DNA of 64,000 bases, taken from contig NC_092573.1 in NCBI RefSeq assembly GCF_037975245.1, positions 11,101,501 through 11,165,500 of the forward strand, read 5' to 3'. Both the position numbers and the translations under genes were made by a program. Position 1 is the first letter of the stretch. The number at the start of each line of letters is the position of its first letter. This document shows positions 25,536 to 40,700 of the stretch, piece by piece. This DNA comes from Apostichopus japonicus (taxonomy: Eukaryota > Echinodermata > Holothuroidea > Aspidochirotida > Stichopodidae). The notes under the pieces are model-generated. The model had not been told where the DNA came from, did no database searches, and saw nothing but the letters and a program-made list of their open reading frames with translations.

Positions 25536-25736
25536 TCATTCACTGCCCTTTTTTTCTTTGGCTTGAGTCTCGAAGGCATATTGCATGGCCCATATAGACA
25601 GCGGTCTCATGTAACCTAGGGAACGGTACACCTTCCGCTTCATGAACCCTTCGGGGGTCTGGTAGGCCAATCCTGCCCTGTTGAAACAGGTGTGGTATAT
25701 ACCGGAGGCTGTCTGGAAACCTTCGTCCAGCATTCC
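25536..25736 (-). CDS. GBA2: GBA2 last coding exon (stop at 25536-25538)
   Basis: 66 codons plus TGA, phase 0 entry after GTAG acceptor. Holds [24 protein letters not shown] and [14 protein letters not shown], then a short charged tail ending KKGSE. The C-terminal tail after WAMQ is shorter than in human GBA2. Confidence 0.95.
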   Translation of the reverse strand, partial: GMLDEGFQTASGIYHTCFNRAGLAYQTPEGFMKRKVYRSLGYMRPLSIWAMQYAFETQAKEKKGSE

Positions 25737-28700
25737 CTACAAAAAAACCAAAAAAAAAACCAAAAATAAAAAATATATATATCACCACTGACATAACATG
25801 TTAATCATTTCATCCAAAGTTCTATTCTTTGAGAGTACAATGCAACCATAGGTTTTCTCCTTTCTAAATTTTTTTTCCAAGCTCAGGCATACACCTCAAG
25901 TACTGGTGCTTGATAAATAAACTGAGGCTCTACTCTGTAGTGTAGCCATTCTGCAGTGTGTAACTGATATCATCAACCTTTGATTGACTGATTCTCTCAG
26001 ATATAATAAATGTATTTGATGTCTGTCCCTCACTGGCAAGGGACAACATAATTGGATCACCCAGATAGGTTCCTTCATACACAGTTTGACCTCTACTGGC
26101 ACTTTAATCTCTACCAAACATAGGGGATTTTTATATTTAATAGCTGTATGCAAATATAAGATGCTCAATTTTGTCTCCTTCATTTGTCCCAAATTTTTAT
26201 TTGCCACTTTGGGCTTTATTTAAGATGACTTTTCCTGACTCATTTTGTAGGCTACGGCGATACCGTGATATATATCCGACATGATGTAAATCTCGACAGA
26301 GAGTAAGTTTTGTCGGAGCATTAAACGATGATACGCTCTGAGGAGTAATCGGCAATTTAATATGAAAAGAGAAAAAATAAAAATAAATAAAGAATGTAGC
26401 TGTGTGTACCTCTTGTATCATGTTTGCAGCGAGAGCGTATGTCACACCAGTCCATATTTCTTCCCCTTGAAGACTTGTGGAATCCACTTTGCCATTTGGG
26501 CGCATCCCGTTGATGGCGCCAAAGGTGCCGTCTTTCATACTGAGGACGTTCATCTCGTAGATGGTTCGAAGGGCAGATTGGACGTTGCTGACCGGAAACA
26601 CGTTCTCTGTGTCACTGTTGGGCACGACCAGATCGCAGGCTCGGAGGTACCAATGTCCAGCGGTCTGGTCGGCCATGATGCTGTCGCTGTACACCTTGTC
26701 ACTGCTGTCGTAATTATAGTACCTCCCTGTGTAGGGTTAATAGATATCGTTGTAGATAACAATGAGATGCAACGTATGTATATGTTCGATGTAATGCAAG
26801 TATCGTTGTAGTTAACAATGAGATGCAACGTATATATGTCCGATGTAATGCAAGTTATCGTTGTAGTTAACAATGAGTAGCAGCCTATGTAAGAAGGATG
26901 TAATGTAACTTATCGTTGTAGTTAACAATGATATGCAACGTATGTATGTCGGATGTAATGCGAATTATTGTTGTAGTTAACAATGAGATGCAACTTATGT
27001 AAGTCGGATGTACTGCGAGTCTTGTTGTAGTTAACAATGAGATGCAACGTATGTATGTCCGATGTAATGCGAATTAAATGCAAATCAAAGCAATTGTAAT
27101 TATTGTGAATTATCCGGCTGGAAGTGATACAATTTCTAGTAACTTCACAATACGAACACAACTGCATGCTTTTGATGCTAACCGAGATTTCCACAAATCC
27201 CCTTAAGTAACGGCAGGGCCCAGACCTCACCTTTGCTAATGTCTATTTTAGGAGCTTAAAAATCTTTGCCTGCCACTTTCAAGATTGAATTGGAATGACA
27301 ATGGGGTTTTATTCCCCGGTCAGGTTGTCCCCCTGTTACCATGCCTTTCTTACGGCATTGACGGATAGTCAAGGCTTGGCTCTAGGCACAAAATTAATTC
27401 GGACAACCATGCAAACCCTTCAAGAGACAGAATAGCTATCTGTTCAGGTTGTATTGCTATGAGACGTCTCATTTTTGAGATATGACACTTTAACAACTAA
27501 AATACTGGATTGACATTTAAACCTGCACTGAGAAGCCGAGGTCCCTGACAATTTTGCATCAGAGGACCAATCCAGAGGTTTAGCATATCGTAAAGGTGAA
27601 TACCTTGAAAACCATAATAGCTATAGAGACGTTCCAGCAGCAAAATTTTTTCATCTTGTTTTTTTCTTGGATTCTGACATATCAAGACTTTACATTCTGC
27701 ATATCGGTTACCCCTTATAAAGGGTGTGAAGACTCTCGCAAAAAGAAACGTCTAATGCCGGTAATCTGACCTAGTTTCGAATGAGGTGTAACAGAAGTGT
27801 TAGACACCACCTATCCCAGAAAATACACACACAGCTTGCAACCGTCGGTAATTAGACACTAGTGTACAGTCAGTACATAGGGCTGCGGTGGATACCCACA
27901 GCACAGTGTACAAACGATACAGCGATGGACATCTCAGGTCCAGCTAAAGATAACAAGGTATCTCGTTTCATTACTGTTTGCATTTTTTAGCGACACTAAC
28001 AAAACGTCACTTGCAAGCAACAGAAAGTTAACTTTTTCAGATGGCCGCACACGGTTTGGGGCGAGTCTTCAATGCCTTTAAAAGGGATAACCAGTTACCT
28101 AATGGTTAATTGGTATAGCTTATTACCTAAAGGTTAATTGGTATAGCCAAAGCATCCTCAGAAATTGCATTCTTACTTTTGTTTCTTCTTTTTAGTTTGC
28201 TTTCTTGAATAATCCAGTTCTAGCCAATGTCACCTTTTTCCTGTTTCTTAAAAATTAACCAATTCAGCTTCTTTTTTCCAGTTCTGATTGGGATATAAAG
28301 AAAAGGTGAACACAAACCAATCTACTTACCATTCCATAACTTCTTGTCATAGGAAACTTTTCCCCTGTCGAGAATGCTCTGATAATCCTGCAATGCATCT
28401 TGGTGATCCAGTATTCTTGCCATCTCACACATACATCTCAGTGCAGCAAGCCACAGGCCACCACAATAGGCACTGGTATCAGAAAGAGACAAATATGATA
28501 TAACAGCTCTTCTGGTGGCTAAAGCTGATGATTGATTTAGCAAAAATTTGCTAACAAGTGTTTCTGCATTTATTGAGTTAAAAACCCCACAACACCGAAG
28601 CATTTGGTATCATTAAGATAACTACGAATTTTTCTGATATTTTCATTCAATTTTCAATTTTTTTTTTCAATTTCTTTATGCCAGTATAAATTACAAAATT

Positions 28701-31700
28701 TATAAATAGGACACATTGATTCTTTGTAAATGCTTTTAGCACACGACACGCACATGATTGCATCGGGGCAATTGAGTTAAAAATGTCTTTTTTTGTTTTC
28801 CTTTATAAGATTTTCAATCATTTATCAGTTTTAACTACAGAGAGAACACTTACAGATAAGCACATATGACAAACGTATCAGATTTCAAGGAGAAATGAAA
28901 CAAGAAGATTATAATGGTCTATTACGTCAAGATTTTTTTGAAGGAAATTATCCTGATGATGTCACAGACCACATACTGTGGGAGAGATTTAGCTGTTCAA
29001 AAATAGCTGACATTAAACCAACGATAATAGGAGGTGGGACAAGACGTTTCGGGCAATATTTCAATTTTTTAAACATCAGAAAAGGTACATTCTTTAGTGT
29101 TACAACCTACAGATTGGGCAAGACATTTCACTGTGGCCAGATCTTATTTGTCCCTGACCCCTGAATAAGATTGTTCAATTCAACCAAAAAAATGGTCAAG
29201 TACAAGCAGCTTAGTTGCTTATGTATATTTTACAGCTTACGCCACTGCTCAGTGACTACTGCAGTTCCCTACGATTGCTGTCAACTATTTCTTCTCAAAC
29301 ACAAAAGGTGCAAATTTAAGTCAAGATTTGAAGGATTACAGTCTTGTATGAAGGCAAGTTTTCAAAATTCATCTTTAACCCCTGAATTTAATTAAAATCC
29401 CTGGTGGTTCGTAACTTTGTCAGGCCCACACAAACGCAAGTGTATTCAATTTGGACAGTTGCTATCCAAGTACCACATCCGAGTGGCCTCATGCACATGT
29501 CCCCTGGGTGACAATTTCTTTAGGGTGCAGCCATGGAATGGTATACTCAACTTTATTATACAACAATATCTTAATGTTAAGTCGTCTGGGCTGAGGAAAA
29601 CATGTCTCTGACCCAAGGACACAACATAATGATCTGAAGGTAATTTGCGAACCTGCGATCCTTACATCGAAAGTCCATTCTCTTAACTAACTTGACTAAA
29701 CGCTCTCCTCTGTTTAACTGTTTTTAAATGTTGAGAGCTATGCAATGGTAAGTGCCTTTGCAAATTAATCCATCTGCCTTGAAGTATGAAATATGCGTTG
29801 TGATATTAATGTGGCAAATCCCTGAAAGAACGACAGAAGTTTATAAGCCTAAATGTACCTGGCTCCAGTGACTACCCAGACGTCGTAGGTTTGGTCGGCT
29901 TTACCGCAGTTATCAATGACACCATCGCCGTCCGTGTCATGTTCCTTGGCACTCTCCATGACGATCTGGAAGAGGGGGGGGGGGGAAAGAAATAAGAAAC
30001 TGATATTTCATAGAAAGAATTCCTTTTCTGGGTCAGGGTCCTGAATGAATTTAAGAATAGAGATACTGACACAAAACAACCACCCTTGTTAACAGCAAGT
30101 AACACTACAAGATTTCACAATTTGTATTTTTGGCTTTGAAGTTTCCACAAATAAGCTGGTGGTACCCTTGCATTCTTGAGAGATACAGGGATGACAAAAC
30201 TACCTGAATAAAATTCTCTGTTCCTTTGGGCCATTTTTCAAAATTTAGACCTGGGAATGTGTTGAACTGAAACATGAACTCCACAATATTTCATTGCTTA
30301 TGACGGGTAAAAATGCAAAATTGCTCCCAAATGGAGTAATGTCTCTCTGATACAGTTTGGCTGACATACAATCACCATAAGCAAGTGTACCAAATATTGA
30401 ATGACTGGCAAGCAAACTGCAATTATATACTGTTCTCTTCACAAGAAATCTAACACACAACTAGGTACAGAGGAAGAGGGCTCAGTCAGAGGGAGGAGGT
30501 GGGGTGGGTGGGAGGAGGACTTTCAGAGGCAGTGGGACATGCAATTTGCATCTGATGGAGCAAACCACAAAGTTACCCCATATTGTTCAGACAAAATGGA
30601 CCCAGGTTGCATTCTGTAGCACAAATTCCACTTTTTGAATGGTTTTTAATAAAAAAGCCACTTTTTGAATGACATTTTCTTTAAGTTTTCTGCAAGAGGA
30701 TATTTTTCGAATTGTATTTTTATATATATACCAAGAAAGGGCATTTCAAGTATGACAAGGACTTTTGAGCTTTTTTCACAAAATTGATGCTACCAGGAGG
30801 GAGGGGAGAAGTGGGGGGCTGTGGGGAACATGCTCCTTGATCCCCTTGGTACCACTGCATCTGCAAATACAATGATTAAATTCAGCCTGTTCTAAACCTT
30901 TTATGTACCTTGCATTTTGGCCACATGTGTGTCAGAAACTGGAGATCCTTGGTAAACTGGTAGTCTCTGAATACCATGAGTACAAACTTGGAGTTGAGAT
31001 CCCGCCAGTGAGTGGTGTCGTGTAACAAATAGCTGTTCACCTTCACCCAAGGCTCCTCCTCTGTGAACACATCGAGAAAGACAAGAGAGGGAAAGAAAGA
31101 GTGAGGAAAATATCTGAAGGGATAAACATAGAGCACTTAATATGTTCAAATTTGATTCATTTCTCTGAGTGAAATTACCCTATGGGTCCCAATCAAATGC
31201 TTGGATTTTTAATAGGTCGCAAGATCGTTTCAAACTTTCAAACCTAGCTTTATGGATCGCCGACTTGCAAAGTAAACTGTACAGCCCGGGATCTTTTATC
31301 AAGCTTTCTTTCGTACTTCAAAGTTTTGTAAACTGTGGCATCAATCTCAGAATTGCATGATGGCATCTTCAGGCCAAGATCCATGAACAGAAAGCAGAGT
31401 CAACTATTGCAATAGCAACAACATCTCAGTGGCATTGTAATGATGGAATTGGCAGAGGTGGGGGGGGCAGGGAGGGTTGGTGGTGAAGATTGATCGGTCG
31501 TGGCCCAATGCCAAATTGTTGGCTGGGTTGTGGTTGCAGACTGCTGCTTTAAGGTTATCGATATATGCGTACCTCAGTACTTACCTCAATGTCACTTTCA
31601 AAGCTCTGTAAAATACCCACAAGGATGTAAACCATTATAGTCTGACTTGCAAACTCTTATTTCAAATATTGTACACAAAACTCAAAATTTTGAAAATATT

Positions 31701-34700
31701 CCCCAATAGCTTTTACACTGTGATTTAATGCTAATATGAAAAGGTTTCTGGGTGACACACTTATGTGAAGCTCATGAAATCACTGATCACAATGCTAATT
31801 AAGCATTTATTTGGCGACAAGATCTACTATGGTTTCTCAATCTGATCAACCCGAATGTAAATTTTTGCACTGTGATTTTTGTAATTTTTGTTTGAGTAAT
31901 TTTTGTTGCAGACAGCTACTTTAAATTAAATTAATACTGTATTCCAAAACAATGATAAAATTAGGTCACAGGGAAAGAAATGTCGAGATTTCCTCACCTG
32001 GGTCTCCGATATCGTGTGGAATACTGCCAATGTATTTTCTTTGCGCTCTGTTTCCTTCGCTGAGATCGGAAAACATCTCTTGGTCCTCGTGCTCAACTAG
32101 ATTGCCTGAGAATTAAACAAAGAGCACATAAACAGTCAAATCTAAATCATATTCAGAAATCATCAAATCTAAATCATATTCAGAAATTACATTGCAAGTG
32201 CCATAATGTATTACAAATGCAATCTGTACTTTCTCTTAATGTAGTAATGCATAATTTTATGCTTCCTTGTCACTCTGGCCAAGCTAATGAGACATTTGTG
32301 TTTCCCACAATACCCTAGTTAAGACAGTACCCTAGACAAACAATACCCAAGGGTCAGTTATGTTCTAACTTATACCCTATAATACCCTAGAATGACAGCA
32401 CCCTAGACAAACAATACCCTAGGATCAGTTATGTTCCAACTTATTCCCTATAATACCCTAGAACGACAGCACCCTAGACAAACAATACCCTAGGGTCAGC
32501 TATGTTCTAACTTACGCCCTACAATACCCTGGTCGACAGCACCCTAGGCAAACAATACCCTAGGGTCAGCTATGTTCTAACTTACGCCCTACAATACCCT
32601 GGTCGACAGCACCCTAGACAAACAATACCCTAGGTTCATTGATGTTCTAACTTTACCAAGCATATTTTAAATGTTTATACCTGCTTACATATTTCTTCCA
32701 CTCAGAGAAGAAATTCCATTCCCTTAAAATTTAAGATAAATTTTCCCTGAACAATTTATACAAAACCATTACAACTGACTGGATGATGATGTTAGGTGCA
32801 TTACTGACCAAAGTGAATAACAAAATGAAATCTACTCCGAAAATTGCTACCAATCGCAGATCCAACTGAAACCCTCGCTACAGCAGTGACTTACCGAAAT
32901 CATATTGCACACCGAGTTCAAGCTTTGGCCAAAGCATGGCTAGGGCAAACGATGCATAGAAATGCACATCGTACGTGTTGTACATCCTGTACTCATGACC
33001 TGCAAGAAAAACATTTTCAAGTTTCAATTGAAATTTGGAATTTTTTTAAAGTACTATAAAAAAAAAAATCTTTCAATTTGAACAAAAATTTAAACAGTTG
33101 AACTTGTCCTTCAATGCCTGACCTAAACTTTACATAACGTGCGAGGTCCTGTGACAGTAACCTTTATAACTGACAGCCACACTTTGATCTAAGGTTACAC
33201 ACTTTTGAAGCAGCAAAACCTTGAAGAATTGACTGATTAAGAAATACCAAGAGTTCATAGATGCTAGCTAGATCAGAAGAAAAATAATTTCATTCAGCTT
33301 AAAATGTCTGAAACACATAAACTTCACCATGTGTCTTTAGTTTTGAAATTTTAGCAGAAGTAGGCCAGACTCTGACAGAGCAAAGGAATTTAAAAGTCAG
33401 GTCATGGGGTTTCTATAAGTAAACATGGCATTTTGCATTAGAATAATTGAAACTTCTGGAAGGCTCCTTTAAGGCAAACTTGGATGAGGACCACAGTTTG
33501 TTTATGGTAGCCTTTTTGTTGAATTGTATCCAGATTTGATTAACTTCTGTAAACAAAAATTGTTGTAAAATTTGCTCAAAATAAATGAAAGAAGCACTTT
33601 CGAGATGATATTTAAAACACCCTATGTCGTCGAAAGATTTCTCATATATTGAAAACATGGCATTGAGTTAATTCTTTGTTTCTTATTCTATCTATTGCTT
33701 TTTTTCTTTGCTTGCTATTTAAGAACAAAAGAAATAGCCATGTTATGCACTACGTGAGGCAGCTTGATTAATTGATGGGTCTCCATTGACGGGCAGTTTC
33801 TCCACAACGAATTAAAAGCAGTACTGGGAATGTATATTAAACCAACACATACAGGCACGTTTGACTGACCTTGTGGACATATGAGTTAATTAGTCTAACT
33901 GGGGTGACTCTACGATCGACACCGATGTTAAATGCCTGTTACCTACCCTCCAGATAACCAAATCTGCCGTATTCTCTGACGAGCTCATGTGACCAGGTGT
34001 GCTTGTGCCTGACCCCATGTGGAAATTCTTCCACGGACTCCACCCAGACGGTACCTCCATCGCTGATGAAGTAGAGCTCGTTGAAGAGGGCGGACTTGTA
34101 CCAATGTGGCAACGATCTGTTGGGAGAGAGACCAGTCAAATGACAGTTATCTTCTACTAACTTGACGTTACCAATAATGAGAGCTGCTTGATTCAATTGG
34201 GCATTTCTGCTCAATCAAGACAGAAGTCTTGAGCAAGTCCAAACAAGCGGAAAAGGACAACAGATGATAGAGGTTTCTTACAAATCACTACTGTTTTAAG
34301 TACAAGTGAATTGGCAAACTTTGAAACTACAGATATGAAAATTATTGAACCATACTTGAAAACTGTTATGGCATTCAGTGAAACATAGTATTTCAGTGAC
34401 AACAAGGTTTTTTTTCACCAAGTATGACTGGAGAAACCAAGAGACTAAAACAATTCACTCCCTGATGACACAATGACATATACATTGGGAAAAATCCAGC
34501 CTCCACCAGGATTCGAACCTGGGCTTCCCGCTTAATATGCGGCACCCTAACCACTAGGCTATAGACCCTGATTGCATGTCCAGAGGTTCGAAACCGGTAA
34601 GGAAGGTCGTAATTCCACAGTAGGCGTTTGTCACCTGTATCGAACAATACTAGTTCTGTTTTGGTGACATATTTGCCTTACTCTAGAGATCAAACAAGAT

Positions 34701-37700
34701 GCTAACCAACTCGAAAATCATTTGTGATTCCTAAAGCCGGATCTCGAAAGAGAATACTTATAGCATACTTGTCTTCCAGGACTGGCAGCTGCCATTTGTC
34801 AATCTTTTGCTCCCAGTCTTGATGATTTTCTAAGGCATACAAGGAAAGATCTGCTGTAGCTTGGCAAGATGATCCAAAGAATTTGGTGTATCTCCTGTAG
34901 GAAAGCATATTACACGAGTGGTTTATTACTACTTTAGTTTCGATTTGAAAAAAAAATGAATGATGTACCATGAATGAAATACCAACAATGATTGTAACAA
35001 TCAAAGGACAACTGTGATGATTTCACATGTGCTATGGGCAAACATATTAATGCAGATGCCAAAATTCATACTAGTGCAGTACAAATTCTTCTTTTACTGA
35101 AGAAAATAAAATTGTCTCAAGTTTTAGAAATAATCAAAGAACTTTATTTCTGAACAGAGTGATGTAAGTTGATGGAGAATACCTGGTTATTCTTCTTTGA
35201 TGTGTTTCCTAGTGTAAACATGTCTCACCAAAAATATGACTAAAACCAGACTGGTGATTTGTCACAAAGTGACCTTATCATCCCCACTGTCACAGTATGC
35301 CTTCCTACAGTTCTGTTACTTCCTAAACTTACACAATCATTAATTTTATCATTAATTTTTTTAACTTGGAAAACCAGCAAATCTAGAAGATTTTTTGTAA
35401 ATCCTCACCAACTCACATTTCAATCAATTAAAACCCGATTGAAAGAGCTCCAGTCAGCTAGTAAACTTAACAAAGAAAAAAATTTCAATAAAATTTGATC
35501 TAATTTTGAGTTAAATGGCATTTTTCTTGAGTAATAGAAACTCTCCTTTGGCTTGGGGCAAATGTCAAACACAGTTGTTCTCACAATCATACTGGGAGCC
35601 GATGGCGCAAGCCGGCGATATTTTACCAGTCAAATGAGCACCGTCACATGAAACACGTTACCTATTGTACTTGAATCCGTTTAATTTGAAGTTGATTTGA
35701 GGCATATCCCATACGACGACAAACTCGGATGTTTTCTTCCCGGCCGGTTCCACCGTACACGACGTACACACTGCTGCCGCGGTCAGCCTGCCTTTGTCTG
35801 TCTTTGCACTCATCTCTATGGGGAGTGAATCGGAAAACAGATCAGGCGTAAAAAACTGTGCCGAGGTGATGCAACGGTACGATGAATACGAGTATAATTA
35901 ACATGAAAGTTGAGCAGCATTTTTACATTCCTGAAAGCGGCTCATCCTGTTTGTGCATCAGGTTTTTGTAGACATTCCCAGAGCAATACCCAATTTTACA
36001 TTTTCAAAACTGATCAATATAGGACACCCCTCCCACGTTTCTGTATAAACCACATGTAGGTTAATTGAGAGTATTTTAACGGATGGATTTTGATTCAATT
36101 CTCAACCTTTCGTGACCCGAGAAACTTGCTCGTGTCAGCATCGATCACGTGTAGACATCTCCGTTGATAAAATTTCAAATTTTTTATTTTTTTCTCTCTT
36201 ACTGTACTTCAGAATTTGAAATGAAGAGTTGTTTACAGAGGTAATGAATGACCGATACTGTTATATGATTTTATGATATACTGAGTAGCAGTAAAGTGGA
36301 ACCGATCTGTTTTAGAATAGCAAACTATAGTGTTATTCCATTTCACACTTGATGAAAGTGAAATAGTCTAATGATCAAAGGGAAGTGGCTATAAAGGGTT
36401 TTGAGTACCATCAAGTTGATACAACATCAAAAGTAGGAAGCTGAAGCGGTTTGCGCGATCAATACGTTTAAAAAAATTCATCCACTCTGGGTTAAGTACA
36501 CTGACAGTTGTTTTGAAATGGAAGCGACTTTTTCAGGTCGAATATCTAGCCAAAACCAACTTGACAAAAAAAATAGCATTTCAATACACCCTGTTCACAC
36601 TCACAACTATTCCAACACTGAAATGTTGTTTTTGACAAGGAGTGGTGAAGCATCTATTTGTATTGCATATTGTCTTATGGAAATCTCAAACGAAGCAAAC
36701 TAAAACACAGAACATCATCCTGTTCCCATGCAGAGATGTTACAACTTTCAAGTGACACTGTCAAACATATACAAAATGCCAACGGGGAAATTTTAACGGT
36801 ATCTACCGGCGGAAATAAACCGAAGAATAAAAAACATTCAATTTGATAACATTCTCCACATTTGCTGCCATACAAAAACGATCCGTCCAGCTACATCATA
36901 CCAAAGAATAACAATGACAGAAAGATTATGCTTTGATAATGTGCCTAATATATATTTCCTCCACCCCTATGATCCCATCCCATCCCCATCCATTTCTTCA
37001 TTCATATGTTAATTACACTGAACAACTTTTCATGAACAAATTCTTCCAATTTCATATACATATTTTCATGACGTTGCATCTTACTAGCAGTCTCTCTTTG
37101 CAATGCATGGTTATTAACATCAGACCAGATCATGGGTGAGTGACGGTTGGTACAAATTAATTTAAACAGAATAATAAATAATGATGGGCCTTCTCGATTA
37201 CCTCCCCACCCCATGCCCAACCCATGCCCTCCCCCATGCCCCCCACCTTTCCCCTGAGTCCTAACTCTTCCTTCACACTGAACAACTTGTTTGAATCCTA
37301 TCATTGCTATCAATTTTTGGCATCTTTTCAGATGTGCTACATTTTCACAAATATTTATTCACATCAACAAAGATTATCATCAGAGATGATTTTTACAAAT
37401 GAATACAGTTAAACAAACAGTCAAGAAGACGGTTCAATTGATAGTAAAATACTGACCAGAGCTTGAACTAAGAGCACCATTTTCTAGCAAGTCCTTCCAA
37501 AGCTCTCCAGCCTCTCTTTCTGGGTCAAAGGCCACGCACTGAGAGGTATGCACCTCTTCCTGTAAGAGAGAGACGAAACAAGGAAGGATGATTCGACTAC
37601 GTAGACTCTGTCATCATCATTTTTATGATAAGAATAGAACAAAACCTCAGGCTTTCTGAGTTTAAACGACTGGGCGTTTACACTTTTTTTCAATTCCGCT

Positions 37701-40700
37701 ACTTCCCTGTTCTTTCATGTGTTTTTTTTTCAAGACTTAAAATTTTTTTTTTTCCAATACTTCAACCGACGTTGAGTTCATGTACAGTTCATAATATCAG
37801 CTGCTTTCAAACATAAACACAAAGTTGTCAGAAAATATGATCATTAATAGTTGAAAAACAAATAAGGAAGTATATTGCACTCATGATGTGTACACACAAA
37901 GCATTGTTTCCATTAGAAACACTGCATATATACTTTCATGGTCAAGTCTCCCCAACAGATATATAATGTTTGATGTGAAAACATTTGACAAGTGAGGTTG
38001 ACATTAAAGATAGATTACTACAGAATTGGATTGTTAAATATATATATTATTATTATTTTTTTATGAAATATGTAACCAGCTGCGTTCAACACCATCTTCA
38101 TCCTACATCACAGACAAGGATGGCGAGGAACAACGAAATGAAAAATCTCTTCACATACACACACACGCACGCACACATGCATACTCATTTCTAGAAACAA
38201 ACACACATATGAATTTAAATAAGCCTGGTAAGCCCCCTCTCCTTAGTTTTCTGCAGAATACAATTACACAAGCCACAATGTAAAAAGTGTAGCAAATAGA
38301 GAGACAAACTCTAAGAAAATAGTCACAGGATAGCTTTTCCAAAGGGTGCATTGAAGGATACCAAACTTTAATTACAATATTTTACAAAGAAAAGGAACAG
38401 ACATACAGACAGACAAACAAACGGACAAGAAGAGAAAGAAACAAAAGAAGATTCTTCCGATGAGTACGTGGGTGTTACCACTAACTGAAGATCTTGTTTT
38501 CCATAGACTGAAACATTTTAACAAACAGTGTGTGGAAATTATTTCTCTACGGCAATCAAAAATTTCAGTAATAATTACTCATTCAGAATAATTACTCATG
38601 CCAGTCCAGGGACTATATAGATATTGGTTCAAGAATGGGGGGATAGATTGGTTCATGTACAGGGACTACAGGGTGTGGTTCATTGATAGGGGATACATTT
38701 TCTGTGGCAAGTACAGCATATAGGCTGGAGCCTGGTATAAAATAGTTCAAGAATAAGGGAAATATATTGCTTTCAAGTATATTTAGTGGTTAAGGGTCTG
38801 GTCCAATTATAAATATACAGAGTCTGCAAGGATGTGCTTCAAGAATGCAGGAGAGTACGCTTGTTGACTTATAATAGGACAGAGAACACAGGGTCTTGTT
38901 CTTGTTATATATCTTAGTATATAAAGGCTATAGGACTTGATTCAAGAATAGGGGATAGTATACTAGTTCAACTATATGAGTGCATAGTCTGTTTCAGGTA
39001 CTGAGGACACAGGGTCTTGTTCTTGTTATATATCATAAGTATATATAGGCTATAGGGCTTGATTCAAGAAGAGGGGATAGTGGTCAAATAAAGAGGATAT
39101 AGCATATCGTTCAAGGATATGGGATACACGGTTTGGACAACATATTGAGAGACCATAATAAGGTCTGATCCACCAATAACAGATAGTGTGTCTGGCTGAA
39201 ATATACAACAGGGTTAAAGATGCAATATCTGGTTGAAGTACCTGAAGGGATATAACCTTTTGTTGAAGGATATATGGTTACATGGTTTGGTTCAAGTAAC
39301 CTACATATAGAGACAACAGGATCTGATCCACCTATAACAGATAGTGTATCTAGTTGATATACGGCAGGGTTAATGATGCAATATCTGGTTAAAGTACCTG
39401 AAGGGATATAACATCTCATTGAAGGATATATGGATACATATATAGAGACAACAGGATCTGATCCACCTATAACAGATAGTGTATCTAGTTGATATACGGC
39501 AGGGTTAATGATGCAATATCTGGTTAAAGTACCTGAAGGGATATAACATCTCATTGAAGGATATATGGATACATATATAGCGACAACAGGATCTGATCCA
39601 AGAATAAGGGATAGCTTGTCTGGTTAAAATCTACTCACAAGAGTTTGATTTATTGCTTGATTCAAGCATCGGTGATATTTTTTTAATTTTTTTTTTTCTC
39701 AGCGCATCGAGATGTTTTTCATGTTTTTTGCGCTTTATAAGAACTGTATATTATTATTACTACTATTTTTATATATATTGTAGGGTCTCATCCATATACA
39801 GTATAGCAGTGCCTTGGGGCTACCTTATAGGATCTGGTTTCAAGAATAAGGAAACTTCGTACAGTAGTAAGATGCCCTTTCCGTGATTGTTTTGGAGTAT
39901 AATTTTCTCCCCCCCTGCAATGAATGCACCACTAGATGTCAATATGCCATTTCCGTTTTTTGTTTTATAAGTTATGAGCCTGGCATTGCTTTACATGCCT
40001 GACATCTGTGGCAGCTACGTAGTCATATGCTTTTAATACGTCACTGTTACGGTAGTTAACATTGAAGCTCTCTTCCTTGTTGATCTGAGTGATACTTGTA
40101 TTTTAATAAGCCTGATGTGCAGGCAAACAATGGGAATGTTTTCATAACTTTATAAAGCACAGCAGGTCAGGTTTTTCTGTTTCTGGCATCTTATTAAAAG
40201 TTGCAGCTAGGTACGACTCTTCTATGTATAATAACATGTCTGTTGATATCAAATCTGATCCAGCAAAGGATAGATAAAGTTACCTAAATAAAACCAAACA
40301 ACATGATTTACAAGTTGAGTCCACCAAACTTTCACCGACACTATTAGTGTAAATCAAGAGGGTGTAGTAGTGGATTTCAAATGTCCATGTAATTGTATCA
40401 AGCCAGGGGAATACCCTGCAGATATTAACTACCGTATTTCCTTGAAGCTGTTCATAAAAGTCTATACAAAGGTGATATCTCCAGCGTCTCAACAGAGGGC
40501 GCTGTTATATTGGTCCCGATGTGTGCGATCTGTATTGCTTTATAATGACCTCTGGATTAAAGTAACATGATCGTGTGAAAGCGCTCAGGAGATGCGAACA
40601 TGAATTTGCATACTGACTAGGTGGTCCAATTGGTAGATGTCGGTTCCACTCGATCAAATTTGACCCTAATAAGACAAATCTGCTCTACAAAACAGGAATA

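Noticed and set aside
26362-26811. 149-codon plus-strand open frame
   Set aside because: Antisense shadow of GBA2 exon 14.
40615-40680. tRNA-like GGTGGTCCAATTGGTAGATG segment
   Set aside because: No convincing B box or second copy in the window.
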